Below are positions 17,333-27,230 of a DNA stretch of 27,230 bases, piece after piece. The translations under genes and the position numbers were made by a program. Where the stretch lies: assembly GCA_003427395.1 (NCBI GenBank), contig BFEA01000719.1, positions 198,264 to 225,493 of the forward strand, read 5' to 3'. The stretch is from Chara braunii. Taxonomy: Eukaryota > Streptophyta > Charophyceae > Charales > Characeae. Below the pieces are notes generated by a model. That model made no database searches. It had not been told where the DNA came from and saw nothing but the letters and a program-made list of their open reading frames with translations. How positions within the stretch are numbered: the first letter of the stretch is position 1; each line of letters starts with the position of its first letter.

Positions 17333-18466
17333 ATGCCTTTGAACGGGGAATCATCCAAGAAACCTCTCCTTAAGAAACAATGGAATGAAGTAGTGAGAGG
17401 TAGGCCTGCTGTACAAAATGATTCCCACATTCCGGCGCAGCCGGGTGGGACCTCCCTCAATGCTACTTTGAGAACTGCGAATCCCGGTGATTGTAACTCG
17501 CAAATGGGGCTCGACACGATGCACCCGCTTAGATTTCATTTCGTACAGAAGCTTCATCGAAGAGCCACTAGAAAAGTGCAGGTTCGGGGAAATGCATTAC
17601 ACCCGGTTTCCATCATCTATCCCCAAGCTAATGCGATCCGCAACCAGGTATATGCCAAACACGCTGTCCAATTCACCTTCCCCCAATCGGCGCTCAAATC
17701 ACAGTTGAACGACCGCCTCAAATGGGTTTTTGGAGTGCTGCGTTCTCAAAAACTTTCGGACGAGGATACAACTGACCATTTTCTTATTGAATCCCCGACT
17801 GTGGATATGGTGACAGTCTTGACCCTCAATCCAATAGACAAAAAGAATCTGTTGCGTATTACAAATGCACAATTAAGAGGCACGCCGGTTGCGATTGACT
17901 GTTAGGAACCCCTCAAATTGCTTACACCGAATGATAGGCGACAACACCTCATGGCAAACAACTATTGGATTGAGTTCAGTTTTGCAGCCGTTCACATACA
18001 GGGAGAAATCCTTAAAATGGTCGAACAGATAGCTCCAATTCGAGGTTTCATTAACGGGCTTCCTCAGTTCCTGGCTAAGAGAGATGATTCATTGCTCGTT
18101 GCGGTTGACTGGTCCCCGACGGACGCGTTCCCGCTCAGTGGAGAATGGCATTATCATTCGGAGGGGAGAAAATTCGTTATCCCCCTCAGCCATCCACATG
18201 ACCCCTGGTGCCATGTGTGTAAAGCAAGGGGCCACCTGTACAGGGACGACCTCTGTCCTGTCAACGACAGGAAGCTCCCGAAGAACCTCGTTTTACAACA
18301 CCCAACAGAGCCGGACAGGTGGATGCCTGAAGATCCTAACCTGGAAGGATGGGTTTTCCAAACTGCAGACGGAAAGATCACTGGCCAATGGCATTGGGAA
18401 AAGGATACCATCCCACAGACTACCCCGGAAGGGGCGGGCTCCCTGCAACAACAGTTCCCAAGCTCC
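17333..18466 (+). pseudogene. LINE ORF1, N-terminal segment with zinc knuckle
   Basis: Likely the nucleic-acid-binding protein of the LINE ribonucleoprotein. The frame is open from 17201; 17333 is its first ATG. It reads 190 codons to a TAG (17903-17905), then continues open in the same frame to a run of 12 G at 18467. Protein similar in layout to plant ORF1p: a folded region of about 300 residues with hydrophobic patches (VQFTFPQSALK, YWIEFSFAAVHIQ, SLLVAVDWSP) and then a zinc knuckle at 18209-18256, C-x2-C-x4-H-x6-C (CHVCKARGHLYRDDLC). The spacing before the last Cys is 6 instead of the usual 4. The TAG is one transition from CAG, so decay is the simplest reading. The fold (RRM/DUF4283-like) is a guess from position. 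Confidence 0.65.
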
Positions 18467-18478
18467 GGGGGGGGGGGG

Positions 18479-19713
18479 CTCCACGGCCACAGGGAGCCGG
18501 ACTGAGGGGTCCTCCGCCGAAGGCTGACCGAAGAAAACGAATGGTGGAACCGTCCGGTCAACCCGGTCAACCGGTGAACAGTCGGTCGCAGGGAGATCCG
18601 ATCTCACGAGGGCTCGATGGCTTCCGATCGACGGGTGGCAGAAACCACCATAGCTTGAATACGTCGCAGGGTGCCGTTCAAAACAAGGGAAGGGGGGGAA
18701 GCAAACTGCAATTCAGGGAGAAGCAGGCCCAAAAAACAACAGCCCTGCCTCGGGATGATGAACACAGACCACCCCCCCAGCCCCCCCTGCACAACTCGGT
18801 TAATGCAAATAAAGACAATCTGAAATTGGATCAATCGCACCGACAGGGGAAGGCTTTTGCACCTGTCACACAAAAGCAGGCGGCCGCTACGACAGACCAA
18901 CTGCAACAGCCCACTGCTATCCCCCTCCCTCCAACAGAAACAGTAGCTGTTACCCCGACAGACCAACTGCAACATCCCACTGACAGCCCCCTCCCTCGAC
19001 CAAGAAACAGGGGCGAAAACCGGACCTGCCCTCGGCAACCTGCAAACAACTCGCGAATCAAGGAAGGGGAAATCATCGACTCTGATGAGGATACCCCTCT
19101 ACTGATGCGAAGAAAAACAGGGGTGAGAAAACCCCGGTCCTTGAACACTCAAAACTTAAAAGGGACGAAAATAAGTAATGATGTGAAATTGGGGTCAACA
19201 GTTGACTGTTCCATTCGCACGGGCATGGCGGACTGTAGATCGCTGCCTCCACAGAAACCGATCACGGAACTGGTGCAAGACGCTCTATGTGACAAGATGG
19301 AAGGGGAGGGTCCCCCTGCTGGGCCGGGACACCCGGTCCTGCTCGACCACACTCAGAAGCAGGAGCGACACCTTGTCATGGTAAAACACAGTTCGAAACG
19401 CGACCCCTCCCCGGCAGCGGACTCAGGGTCAATGCTTCTCCCACCCACGACCCTCCCCGTGAAAGCCATTACAGACAATGCTGCTCAGGGAAAGGGTATT
19501 CGTGACAAAATAGAGACAAGTGACGCCCCCCCAGAGTTGGGCCACCTGGCTGTACTCAACCACATCCCACAACAGGTCCACCACGGGGGGGAAGCCACTA
19601 CAGATAATGCTGCTCAGGGAAAGGGTTTTCGTGACAAAATAGAAACAGGTGACGCCCCCGTAGAGCCGGGCCACCTGGCTGTACTCAACCACAACCCACA
19701 ACAGGTCCACCAA
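18479..19713 (+). pseudogene. LINE ORF1, low-complexity and repeat segment
   Basis: After the G run the open frame continues in the -1 frame as a Pro/Gln/Arg-rich, probably disordered chain. Repeats are visible: TDQLQQPTAIPLPP / TDQLQHPTDSPLPR near 18,890-19,000, and an exact-length 129-bp tandem repeat starting at 19471 and 19600 (43 residues each: TDNAAQGKGIRDKIE..., GHLAVLNHIPQQVH). The frame ends at a run of 15 G (19714-19728). I recognise no domain. Continuity with the segments on either side is inferred from matching repeat units across the G run. Confidence 0.55.
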
Positions 19714-19730
19714 GGGGGGGGGGGGGGGCT

Positions 19731-21829
19731 GCTGGGCCGGGGCAACCGGCCCTGCTCGATCACGGTCAACAGCAGGAGCAACACCTGGTCATGGCCAAAC
19801 ACTGTCCGCAACGGGTCCCCCCCCTGCCAGCAGTTTCAGGGCCACCGCTGCTCCCGCTCATGGGCCTTCCCGAAAACGCCATCACTAACAATGCTGCTCA
19901 GGAAAACGATGTTCGGGCCAGAGTGGAAGGAGGTGACCCCCCCTCAGGGTCAGAACAGCTGCTCGTACTCGACCACAGCCCACAACAGAACCACCACCTG
20001 CTCACGGTGGAGCGCAGTCTACAGCGAGACCCCCTTCCGGCAGCAGATCTGGGACCACAGCTGTTGTCGCTGGAGGGCCACCACAAAGACACCACTGCAG
20101 CAATTGCTGTGCAGGTTGAGGAAGTGGGGGTCTACCACCTGCTCACAGTGGTGCACAGTCCACAGCGAGACTCCCTCTCGGCAACATACCTGAGACCGCA
20201 GCTGCCCCCGCTGGCGGGCTACCACGAAGACGCCTCCACAGCCAATGCTGTGCAGGTTAAGGGACTGGGGACGCACCTGCTTGCCCCATGCGGGGGGTTG
20301 ATTATGACTGACCACAGGTCGCACGAGAAGCAACCCCCTGCAGTAGGCAAACCGCCACTGCGGAGACAAATAACAGATAACTCCCGCCCAAAGCAACTTC
20401 TTGTACCAGACCAAGCGCCTCCACGGAGTACACTACCGGACAACCCCAGGCCGCCCCTCCCCAACACAAACATTGTAGTTCAAAAAACGGTACAGGGGGG
20501 GAGCTCCCCTTCCAGGAGAGCCAGACCCTCCCTCCGACTGCAGTGGCCGCCCCCAGTAGAACACAAAGGTGACGACCCGTCTGGGTTGGGGAAGGTTAAG
20601 AATAAAGTGAATGGACTGGTCAAGGCGATGGCGAAGTACAGTCGAATAGAGAACGCGACAACAAAAATCAAGGCTATTATGCAGGGAACCGAAGGGCGGC
20701 ACCACGAACAGCACTCTGATCCGGTGGACGACCCTGACGACCCTAACGACCCTGGAGACTCGATAATTGTGGGGCTGCCAGCTGCAACAGGGCCAGCACC
20801 TCAATATCGGCCACAGACACAACCGAAACTGTCTCCTCATTGTCCGCCGGCCGAGCCACCGACCAATAGAAATGTCAGAGTGATCATCTCAGAGGTCACG
20901 AGAGAAAAGAAATATCTCCAACTCCCAACAACACAAGATGAAATAAAAAGACCCTCCCGAACCCCCCCTCTTGTTGAGTGGGAAAGCCCACCCGACTCTG
21001 AAGAACTCTCTAACGATCTCTCCGGGGGCAAACAACAACCGCCACCTGGAAATGGTGATGCAAAACCCCAAATCTACCCCCTCCCACCGATTCTTCAGGA
21101 AACGGAGGTGCAGATGGGGGAAGCACAACCGCCGAGCACAGATGGCGATGGCATGAAAGAAGGGACTAACACCTTGGGGGAACAAATGGAGATGGAGGTC
21201 CTTCCGCCCTTTCCCGCTGACACCTGCACAGACCAGGGGTACCCTAGACAGGAAATGGAGGTGCAACAAGTATCCCTGGTCCCGGACGACACAGGACACC
21301 ACGCACAGGAAATGGATGTGGAACGACTGTCCCCCATCCCGGACGAGACAGGTCCCCCTTCCCAACAACAAGCCGCTGGCCCCCGTCCCCCGTCACAGGG
21401 TCCTATCCTCCACTGGGCGGCGCAACTCCAGCAAAGCCTAGGAATATTCCCGCATGGCTATGTCATTGCTGAGACGGCGTCGATCGCCCAACAACTCTGC
21501 TTCCCGGGCTTTGCGATGTGGAAGGCTCAGGTGAGGAATAGTTGTGCTTGGATGCACTCCCACCAGCCACAACACCAGCCACAACAGACCACAATCCAGC
21601 ACGGGGCCCAAGATCAACACGAAGCACTACCACGACCCTACCCAGGGACTTTACACCACTCCCCTGTTCCGATGGAGCTGACTGAGGAACCCCGGACCAT
21701 TTCCTCCCCCGCTGGGGGTGATGCAGGGACCTCAGCAGGACAGGCAACAGCCTACATCTCCTCAAAACATGGAACTGGACCCCCGGCCTCAGGTTCTTCG
21801 GGACTGCCAAGACGACAAAAAATGGTCCC
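19731..21829 (+). pseudogene. LINE ORF1, long repeat-rich middle segment
   Basis: Open in the next -1 frame. The first residues AGPGQPALLDHGQQQEQHLV repeat AGPGHPVLLDHTQKQERHLV of the preceding segment 413 bp upstream, which shows the two frames belong to one protein. Further diverged units follow: HLLTVERSLQRDPLPAADL and HLLTVVHSPQRDSLSATYL, 141 bp (47 residues) apart. Later there are short EMEV/PDDTG/PDETG repeats (about 21,185-21,355). The chain is rich in Pro, Gln and charged residues throughout and likely disordered. No catalytic motif. The frame is lost near a run of nine A at 21830. Confidence 0.55.
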
Positions 21830-21838
21830 AAAAAAAAA

Positions 21839-22810
21839 CAATTCAAAAAAGACGATAGCAGATTGGCATTACACGAGTACCTCAAGAACACTGAGGTACA
21901 AATTGCTGAATCCTTGCCACCCCATTATTGGGAAGTGATTGCAGATATGATTGCTACGTGCCCCCCGATGCTGGAAACAGTAGACGCATTCCAAGCCTGT
22001 GTGGATATAGACTGGCCATGCATTGCCATCCTCGCACAGGGCGTGGTGGACAAAGTCGTTAGAAGCAGCATCTTCAAGATCCCTACGGCTGAGAAGTTGG
22101 GTGTGCAGCAGACCCCTTCCCACCGAACAGACCAAAATGTCCGTACAGTCCTTAATTTTGACTATAAAGCCAATGATTTGCATCCTCCCCCGAAGCACCT
22201 TCTCACAAAATTGGACATGCTGCCCTCTTTTCAAAGCAACGAGCAAGTCACCGGGAAGTTACACACCCAATGGTCAATCCAAGACAAAGCTCAACCTATT
22301 GACCTCCTCTCCTCTTTAGAGGAAGACGATAGTGAGACCGGTGACCAAAAGGATAAAGCCCTGACCAGCCTGGGCGCCCGGGAGAGACATCAGGGGTCCC
22401 CCCCTAAAATGCCGACAAGGGGGAGGATGAAGGACTGGGTGGGGAGGCAGGAATTTTGGAACCTATCAAATCTTAAAGAAAATGTGCTGCTGCTACTGAC
22501 AATGGAAGACAGCTCCTGTGGACAGCTGTCCATTGGCCTCCTTAAAATGGAACCCCAGTACCGCAAGCTGCCTACCGGATTGACTATGATAGGGTGGAAA
22601 GGCAAACCGGAGCCAGGACAGATTGCAGACCATTTGCACACAATCTGGGAAGTACCGGAGGAGGAGATACTCTCCTGCTTGTCGGTCCCCCAAGGCCTCC
22701 CCTTCCCCCCCCATATCCATACTGTGCGGCTGACCATCACCAAAGAACAGGTTCATAGGTACAAGGCCATCCAGGCAACAACGGAGTGGTTCACCGAAAA
22801 AAACCTCTAG
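21839..22810 (+). pseudogene. LINE ORF1, C-terminal segment
   Basis: About 320 codons, open to TAG at 22808-22810. It has more balanced composition than the repeat region and several hydrophobic/aromatic stretches (HYWEVIADMIATCPPMLE, CVDIDWPCIAILAQGVVDKV, HIHTVRLTITKEQVHRYKAI), so it probably contains a folded domain. I do not recognise the family. It follows the repeat segment by another -1 frame change and ends 23 bp before the ORF2 frame opens. It could instead be a separate small ORF between ORF1 and ORF2, since the join to the repeat segment rests only on adjacency and order. Confidence 0.5.
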
Positions 22811-22833
22811 TAGCTTTCGGTTACAAGACTTAG

Positions 22834-24863
22834 GACCAGCCAGGTGTGGTTGTCCTACCATATGAAACACATTCTGGGGCTGATCCTCTCCCAAGGACTG
22901 CCCGCAAAGCTCCATACCACAACACAGCGGTGAGAATACACAACAATGACACAACCTTTGATCCGCCCCGCTCGCCTACCCGAAACGAGATTCAATCGAC
23001 ACCATTCGCTGCCCCGCCCGATCCGACCAACAGGCCCTCCGCCCCTCCGGTCCGCTCCGCCACACCTGCCCCCTCGGGCTCTGCTATCCCCTCCTTCTCC
23101 CCCTTGCCACACCCACCACCCCGACCTCCCCGCCCGTTTCCGGAGCCCGTTCCCCCTATACCTCCTCCCCCCATGAGAAAGGTGCCACAGTGGGAGAAAG
23201 CACTTAAAAAAGCCGACTTGGATGTGTGATCTATCAATGTCAATGGCCTGGCGGCCTCGACACAACCAAAAGTACAAGCAATTTGGGACATGATCCGTTC
23301 AAATGGCCCCACCTACTGGCCTGATGCGGTGTGTGTGCAAGAAACACACCTCCTCGATAGTCCGGCACACAAGGACAGGGCGAAACAAGTATGGCCCTAC
23401 CAAGCCTACCACGCCTACTCTAAGCATTACCACTCTACCGGAGTGACAATCTGGTTCCCGCCTACATCGAGGCTCAAGCCTGTAGAGGTGCTGACGGATG
23501 AGGAGCATGGGAGATGGTTGCTTATTAAGGCCCGATGGGATGATGAGGAAATCTACCTGGCCACTGCGTACGCCCCCAACATACCGCCAGAAAGAGCAGA
23601 TTTCTTTCTGCAACTCCTTCGCGTGCTTCCCACAAACTCTCCTCTTATCCTGGCTGGCGACTTCAACCTCGCACCGGACCCTGTCATTGACACGAGAAGT
23701 CAATCTCAGCAGGATGGACCAGCCCACTCGTTGCCGCATCATGGTCTTGATACTCTCATGTTCAACCAACTCATGGCGGAGCTTCAGCTGGTAGACTCAT
23801 ATACAACCATACACCCTACCAAGCAAGCTTGCACATGTATCAGAGCGAGGGGGGGTGACGGCATGTCGAATTCAATAATTGATCTCATACTTCTTTCCAA
23901 AGACTTAGCGGGCCCGCTGATAGAGGCTGCCATACTACCCTTCAGCCCCTCGCGGTCCTTTGGCCATAAGATGACTGTTGTTGCCCTAATCTCACGTCCT
24001 CCCTTCGAAAGGGGGCCCAATTTCATCAAACTTAACACATCACTAATCAAACTGCAAACTTTTCAACAGTGTGTGAAAGAATACTGGGAATACTGGCAAT
24101 CCAAAAAACAGGATATGGCATCGGTGGTCGAATGGTTTAATCGTGGAGTAGCCCAGCTGAGAGAAATGGTGAAAAAGTTTTCCATAAAAAGGGCAAGGGA
24201 GAGAAAAGCAGTCGTTGAGGACCTCCTCAGCACCCTAGAAAAATGGGAGGAGAAGCTTTCCTCCACCCCCTTGGATAATACCGTGTACTGCAACTTGCAA
24301 CGAGCGAGGGACCGACTACAAGAACATCTGGAAGCCCAAGTGGAGGCGTGGAGGATTCAAGCTAAAATTAAGCGGACTCACACGGATGGGACCATGGCAA
24401 AATCCTTCTTCCAAAAAGCAAAGGTGAGAGCAAGACAAGCCGTCGTCGTCTCGCTCAAACACCCGCTCCACGAGGATAGCCCGGAAGCCACCAACCTGTA
24501 CCTGGTGACCGAATATGCTGCAAAATATTACCAGGATCTGTTCACTTCCAAGACAGCTTTGAGGCCAGCGGACAGTGTCGCAAACGCGAGGCAACAACTT
24601 ATGCAGAGCCTCGAATCGGTCCTCTCGTCGGAGCACCGAGAAACACTTGAACAACCCCTAGACCAGGCTGAAATCTACAATGCCCTCCAGCAAATGGATG
24701 ACGACAAAACGCCCGGTTTAGACTCGTTCCCGAAAGAATTCTGGCTCGCCTTCTGTGACACATTTGAAACAGACCTTTTGGATTATGTAAATGTTGTCCA
24801 GACTGATGGCACCTTTGGGGGCCTTCTCAACCAAGGGGTCACCATCCTCCTTTATAACAAAGG
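22834..24863 (+). pseudogene. LINE ORF2, endonuclease domain and start of reverse transcriptase
   Basis: AP-like endonuclease that nicks the target DNA to prime reverse transcription. The frame opens after a TAG (22831-22833), first encodes a Pro-rich linker, and meets an in-frame TGA (23227-23229) just before the first endonuclease motif SINVNGL. Then come VCVQETHLL (23,330s), ATAYAPN, AGDFNLAPDP (GDFN at 23656-23667), SIIDLILL and the final motif SFGHKMTV at about 23956. In active enzymes the residue before that His is Asp (SDH); here the codon at 23962-23964 is GGC (Gly). After a Lys/Arg/Glu-rich linker, the reverse transcriptase begins: DDDKTPGLDSFPKEFW and NQGVTILLYNKG. The frame is lost at an extra base near 24864-24867. 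Confidence 0.8.
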
Positions 24864-24867
24864 CCTC

Positions 24868-24968
24868 CAAGAACGAAGTAAGAAATTACAGACCCATAAC
24901 TCTACTACCGGTCCTCATTCACCCTGACCAATCCGGGTTCATACCCGAAAGGATTATACAAGATAATA
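24868..24968 (+). pseudogene. LINE ORF2, reverse transcriptase segment with internal deletion
   Basis: Read in the next frame: KNEVRNYRPITLLPVLIHPD then QSGFIPERIIQDN. Both halves are standard reverse-transcriptase motifs, but in intact LINEs about 20 residues lie between NYRPITLL and LIHPDQSGF; here they are directly joined, so roughly 60-70 bp are missing. The segment is cut at 24968 by a TA-flanked MITE. Confidence 0.75.
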
Positions 24969-25490
24969 CAATAAAAAAATTCCCACAAGAAATGAAAGTT
25001 CAAAAAATATTTGATTAAAAAAAAAATCTTCATATTTAAAAATTATCATTCCAATGTTCGTCCACTTTTAAAATTTTTAGTTTCATTTGATAAGTTCCCG
25101 TTTAAAAATGAGTTTTTCCTTCCAACTATAGCTATTTGTTGAAGATGGAATGAAAGTGTGGACGAGTTTATGAAATGTCTTAATTAAACTTTCATTCTAT
25201 CACAACGAATACCTTCTAATTTAAATTGGATTAACCTATTTATGATTGATAATCCTTATATAAAATGACAGTCTAATTAAAATATTTCATAAACTCATCC
25301 AGACTTCCATTCCATCTCTAACATGCAGTCCAAATAAGAAAGGATACCTCATTCTTGGAAGGAAAGTTTTCAAGTAAGACTGGAAATTTTAAAAGTGGAA
25401 TGACATTTTTTAAGATGGAATGAAAATTTGAAATATAGAATGCAATTTTACTATAGAATTATTATTTAATTCTGGGAAATTTTTCTGTTG
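24969..25490. mobile_element. 522-bp Tc1/mariner-type MITE with TA duplication, inside ORF2
   Basis: TA at 24967-24968 and 25491-25492 flanks inverted ends CAATAAAAAAATTCCCA and (complement of the right end) CAACAGAAAAATTTCCCA. The element is strongly AT-rich and non-coding. It holds an internal inverted repeat: 25144-25176 against 25284-25316, 33 bp with three mismatches. Removing the element plus one TA joins the two reverse-transcriptase frames and reads D-N-I-L-L-V, the expected motif at this point, which confirms both boundaries. TA duplication is typical of the Tc1/mariner superfamily. No transposase is encoded. Confidence 0.85.
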
Positions 25491-25494
25491 TATC

Positions 25495-26022
25495 CTTCTG
25501 GTGAACGAGACGATAAAATACGCGAGGCAGAGAAAAAAGGAAGCGGCGGTCCTTTTTATCGATTTTGAGAAATCCTACGACCATGTGGACTGGGTCTTCC
25601 TTAACCTGTGCATGCAAAAAATGAATTTTGGACCTGCTTTTAGGAGATGGGTCGATACCCTTCACAAAACGGCGACGACGAATATCATTGTGAGCAGCCG
25701 CCTATCAAACCCATTTCCGCTTCAGCGATCAGTCAGACAAGGTGACCCCATTGCCCCGTTGTTGTTTGTTATTGTAATGGAGGCACTTGCCACGGCCATT
25801 AGAGCCAACCCGAACATAGAAAAGATAGACGTACTTGAAATTCCCCACAGTCGCATCCCAGTCACATCACTGTTCGCTAATGACCTGACTGTGCTGATCA
25901 AAGTCAACCCTTCCTCTCTGCAGGCACTAGTCACCACCATACAAACATTCTCAATAGCATCCGATATGGCGGTGAACTGGGGGTCCAAAACAGAGGGGTG
26001 GTGGCTTCACCTCAAGACCTCG
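25495..26022 (+). pseudogene. LINE ORF2, reverse transcriptase core (palm)
   Basis: Copies LINE RNA into DNA at the nicked target. Motif A is FIDFEKSYDHVDW, with its catalytic Asp codon at 25561. Motif B is RQGDPIAPLLF at about 25735. Motif C, normally (F/Y)ADD, reads SLFANDLTV: the first Asp is replaced by Asn at 25879-25881 (AAT, one transition from GAT). Later the motif SDMAVNW replaces the usual SGLxxN. The frame is lost in a run of 11 C at 26023-26033. The upstream join is across the MITE. Without the first Asp of motif C the enzyme should be inactive. Confidence 0.85.
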
Positions 26023-26033
26023 CCCCCCCCCCC

Positions 26034-27230
26034 GACCCGCCAATAACATGGAAACTGAGGCAGGAGGCCATACGGATACTAGGAGTGCGGCTTACAGCGC
26101 TGGGTCCCCAGCCCGACCACGGAGCCTCTCTGGTGGAGGAGGCCCTCAGGAGAATGGCAAGGTGGAGGGGACTACATACCTCGATAGTGGGAAGGGCGTT
26201 AGCCCTCAATACCGCGATCTTCTCTGCTATGTGGTATAAGGCAGCATGCTGGCCGATCCCACCCAAGCAGCTTCGGAGGTTGAGAAGGGCGGCAGCATCA
26301 TATGTCTGGAAAAACGACCATGAGGATCCCACATTCCGGTCCAAAGTGGCGTGGGACAGCATTGCCCAACCAAGGTCGAAAGGGGGGCTGGTGATCTTGG
26401 AACCACAAGACCAACTAAAAGCACTATCTTTCAAAATCATCACCCGCCTGTTGATGGGAAACGACGTTTTGTGGGCCCCTTACGCTCACATCATGATTGC
26501 AAACCTTGCTCCCGCCTCTACTCCGAAAAGGCAAGTTCACCCGCTGCAATGGCTCACCGACCCGGCATGGCCGATCCCTGGACCCAATGCATCAACTGCT
26601 GTCCCTCCCGAACAGGTCCAAACAAGAAGGGACACACTCAACGACCCGCTGTGGCCCAACATGGTGAAATTGTGGAGAGAGATGGGGCCTCAACGCATGC
26701 CCCCCCCCCTGCGCTGGCACGAGATAGTAAGGCAACCGCTGTTCGGTAACCCTCCCATATGCGATGAGCAAGGGAAGCCATTCCAGCTGTCGAATCGATC
26801 ACATTGGAGACAGTGGGTAGCCAAATGGGTCTTTACTGTGGGGGATATTTGGGACTTCCAACGGGGAGCGTGGAAAACTGTTGACCAAATGAAGGACCAA
26901 CTAAGATATGTCAGGCAGAGACAACATAACATGGACCGCCTCTGCGAGGCCATACCTCTTGCATGGATCCTCCCACTGAGAAATGGCCCCACGATAGAAC
27001 AGGGGGACTGGGTTGTTCAGTGCCCCCAGACTGGGCCCCCGAGTCTGATTAGCAAGGTGACAGAAGTTACGCCTCTGACAGCCCAATTACATGCATACGA
27101 CATTACTTCCCCGGGTGCTGTGTGCTCTGCGCTGCGAAGAAATGAGGAGCAGGACACAGTCCAGAACTGGGCAAGCCTGGCTAGGATACGGGTGTTTGAA
27201 GAGACAGACCAATCCCGCTTTGTGTTTCAG
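26034..27230 (+). pseudogene. LINE ORF2, C-terminal region, open to the window edge
   Basis: In the -1 frame after the C run, about 399 codons are open without a stop to the right edge, so the end is not visible. The start ITWKLRQEAIRILGVRLT is the usual IRxLGV(xL) motif after the palm. AAASYVWKND, KVAWDSIAQPRSKGGLVILE (GGL at 26382-26390) and ALSFKIITRLLMG match the C-terminal motif of L1-clade plant ORF2. Further on there is no RNase H motif within the window. The open frame itself, 1.2 kb without a stop, suggests this copy is not ancient. Confidence 0.8.

Larger units (their letters stand above)
17201..27230 (+). mobile_element. L1-like LINE (non-LTR retrotransposon), degraded, right end outside the window
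   Basis: Order is ORF1 (zinc-knuckle protein), a 23-bp gap, then ORF2 with AP-endonuclease, reverse transcriptase and a C-terminal region carrying the W...P+++GGL motif typical of L1-clade ORF2 in plants. No LTRs, integrase, protease or RNase H motif was seen. Length from the ORF1 frame to the window edge is already 10 kb, long for a plant LINE, because ORF1 is unusually large. Lesions are listed in the segment entries. The poly(A) tail and 3' duplication must lie to the right. Confidence 0.85.

Noticed and set aside
17903-17905. TAG read as glutamine (altered genetic code, as in some green algae)
   Set aside because: Only one such codon occurs, ORF1 appears to end at a TAG, and the ORF2 interruption is a TGA, so a decayed copy is simpler.
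18467-19728. Programmed -1 frameshifting as the main explanation for the ORF1 frame changes
   Set aside because: The signs fit, but several programmed shifts in one protein would be extraordinary; undercalled homopolymers or decay are more likely. Kept only as an alternative in the findings.
1-27230. CRISPR array or bacterial defence system
   Set aside because: No regularly spaced short direct repeats with unique spacers, and no bacterial operon structure; the repeats present are transposon arms, tandem units or homopolymers.

Overview
This window looks like nuclear DNA of a eukaryote, most likely of the green-plant lineage (an alga of the land-plant line, or an early land plant, would fit). 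That assignment is an inference. It rests on an L1-type non-LTR retrotransposon whose ORF2 C-terminus looks plant-like, on tRNA-headed SINEs with A-rich tails, on MITE-style DNA elements, and on copies of a mitochondrial-type large-subunit rRNA fragment. I found no intact host protein gene, no functional RNA gene and no CRISPR array. Nearly everything recognisable is a transposable element or a decayed copy of one.

Left part (about 1-11,220): a dense nest of short non-autonomous elements. Many are foldback/MITE elements whose terminal inverted repeats are variants of GGGCCTCGC(T/C)(G/C)CAC, full of TTTCGA/CTCTCGAAA motifs and flanked by 3-bp target duplications (TTA, CTT, CTC, AAT). That is the pattern of PIF/Harbinger-type elements. 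The clearest case is at 6614-8377: one element was entered at a TTA, and three elements now stand there in a row, each separated by TTA. A paralogous uninterrupted copy lies at 10173-10573. Poly(A)-tailed retroposons, tRNA-derived SINEs, a second foldback family (3496-3725 and 5235-5378) and a tail-only insertion are interspersed.

Middle part (about 11,575-13,975): three tandem, diverged units. Each carries a piece of the peptidyl-transferase region (helix 89 and its flanks) of a mitochondrial-type large-subunit rRNA. To the right (14,236-14,858) a short foldback element with AAT duplications is itself split by a 488-bp SINE with its own 9-bp duplication. A stretch without recognisable genes follows.

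Right part (about 15,775-27,230): an L1-like LINE that runs off the right edge. GC-rich diverged tandem repeats and a long poly-C tract containing an N gap lie upstream. An unusually long, internally repetitive ORF1 (about 17,333-22,810, with a zinc knuckle) is followed by ORF2: an AP-like endonuclease, reverse transcriptase and a C-terminal zinc-finger-side region. The element is dead as read. ORF1 has one in-frame stop. ORF2 has one in-frame stop, a single-base insertion, an internal deletion, a 522-bp TA-flanked MITE inside the reverse transcriptase, and substitutions at one catalytic residue in each enzyme domain. There are also four frame changes at or next to homopolymers. All four go in the same direction, so some may be sequencing undercalls and not decay.
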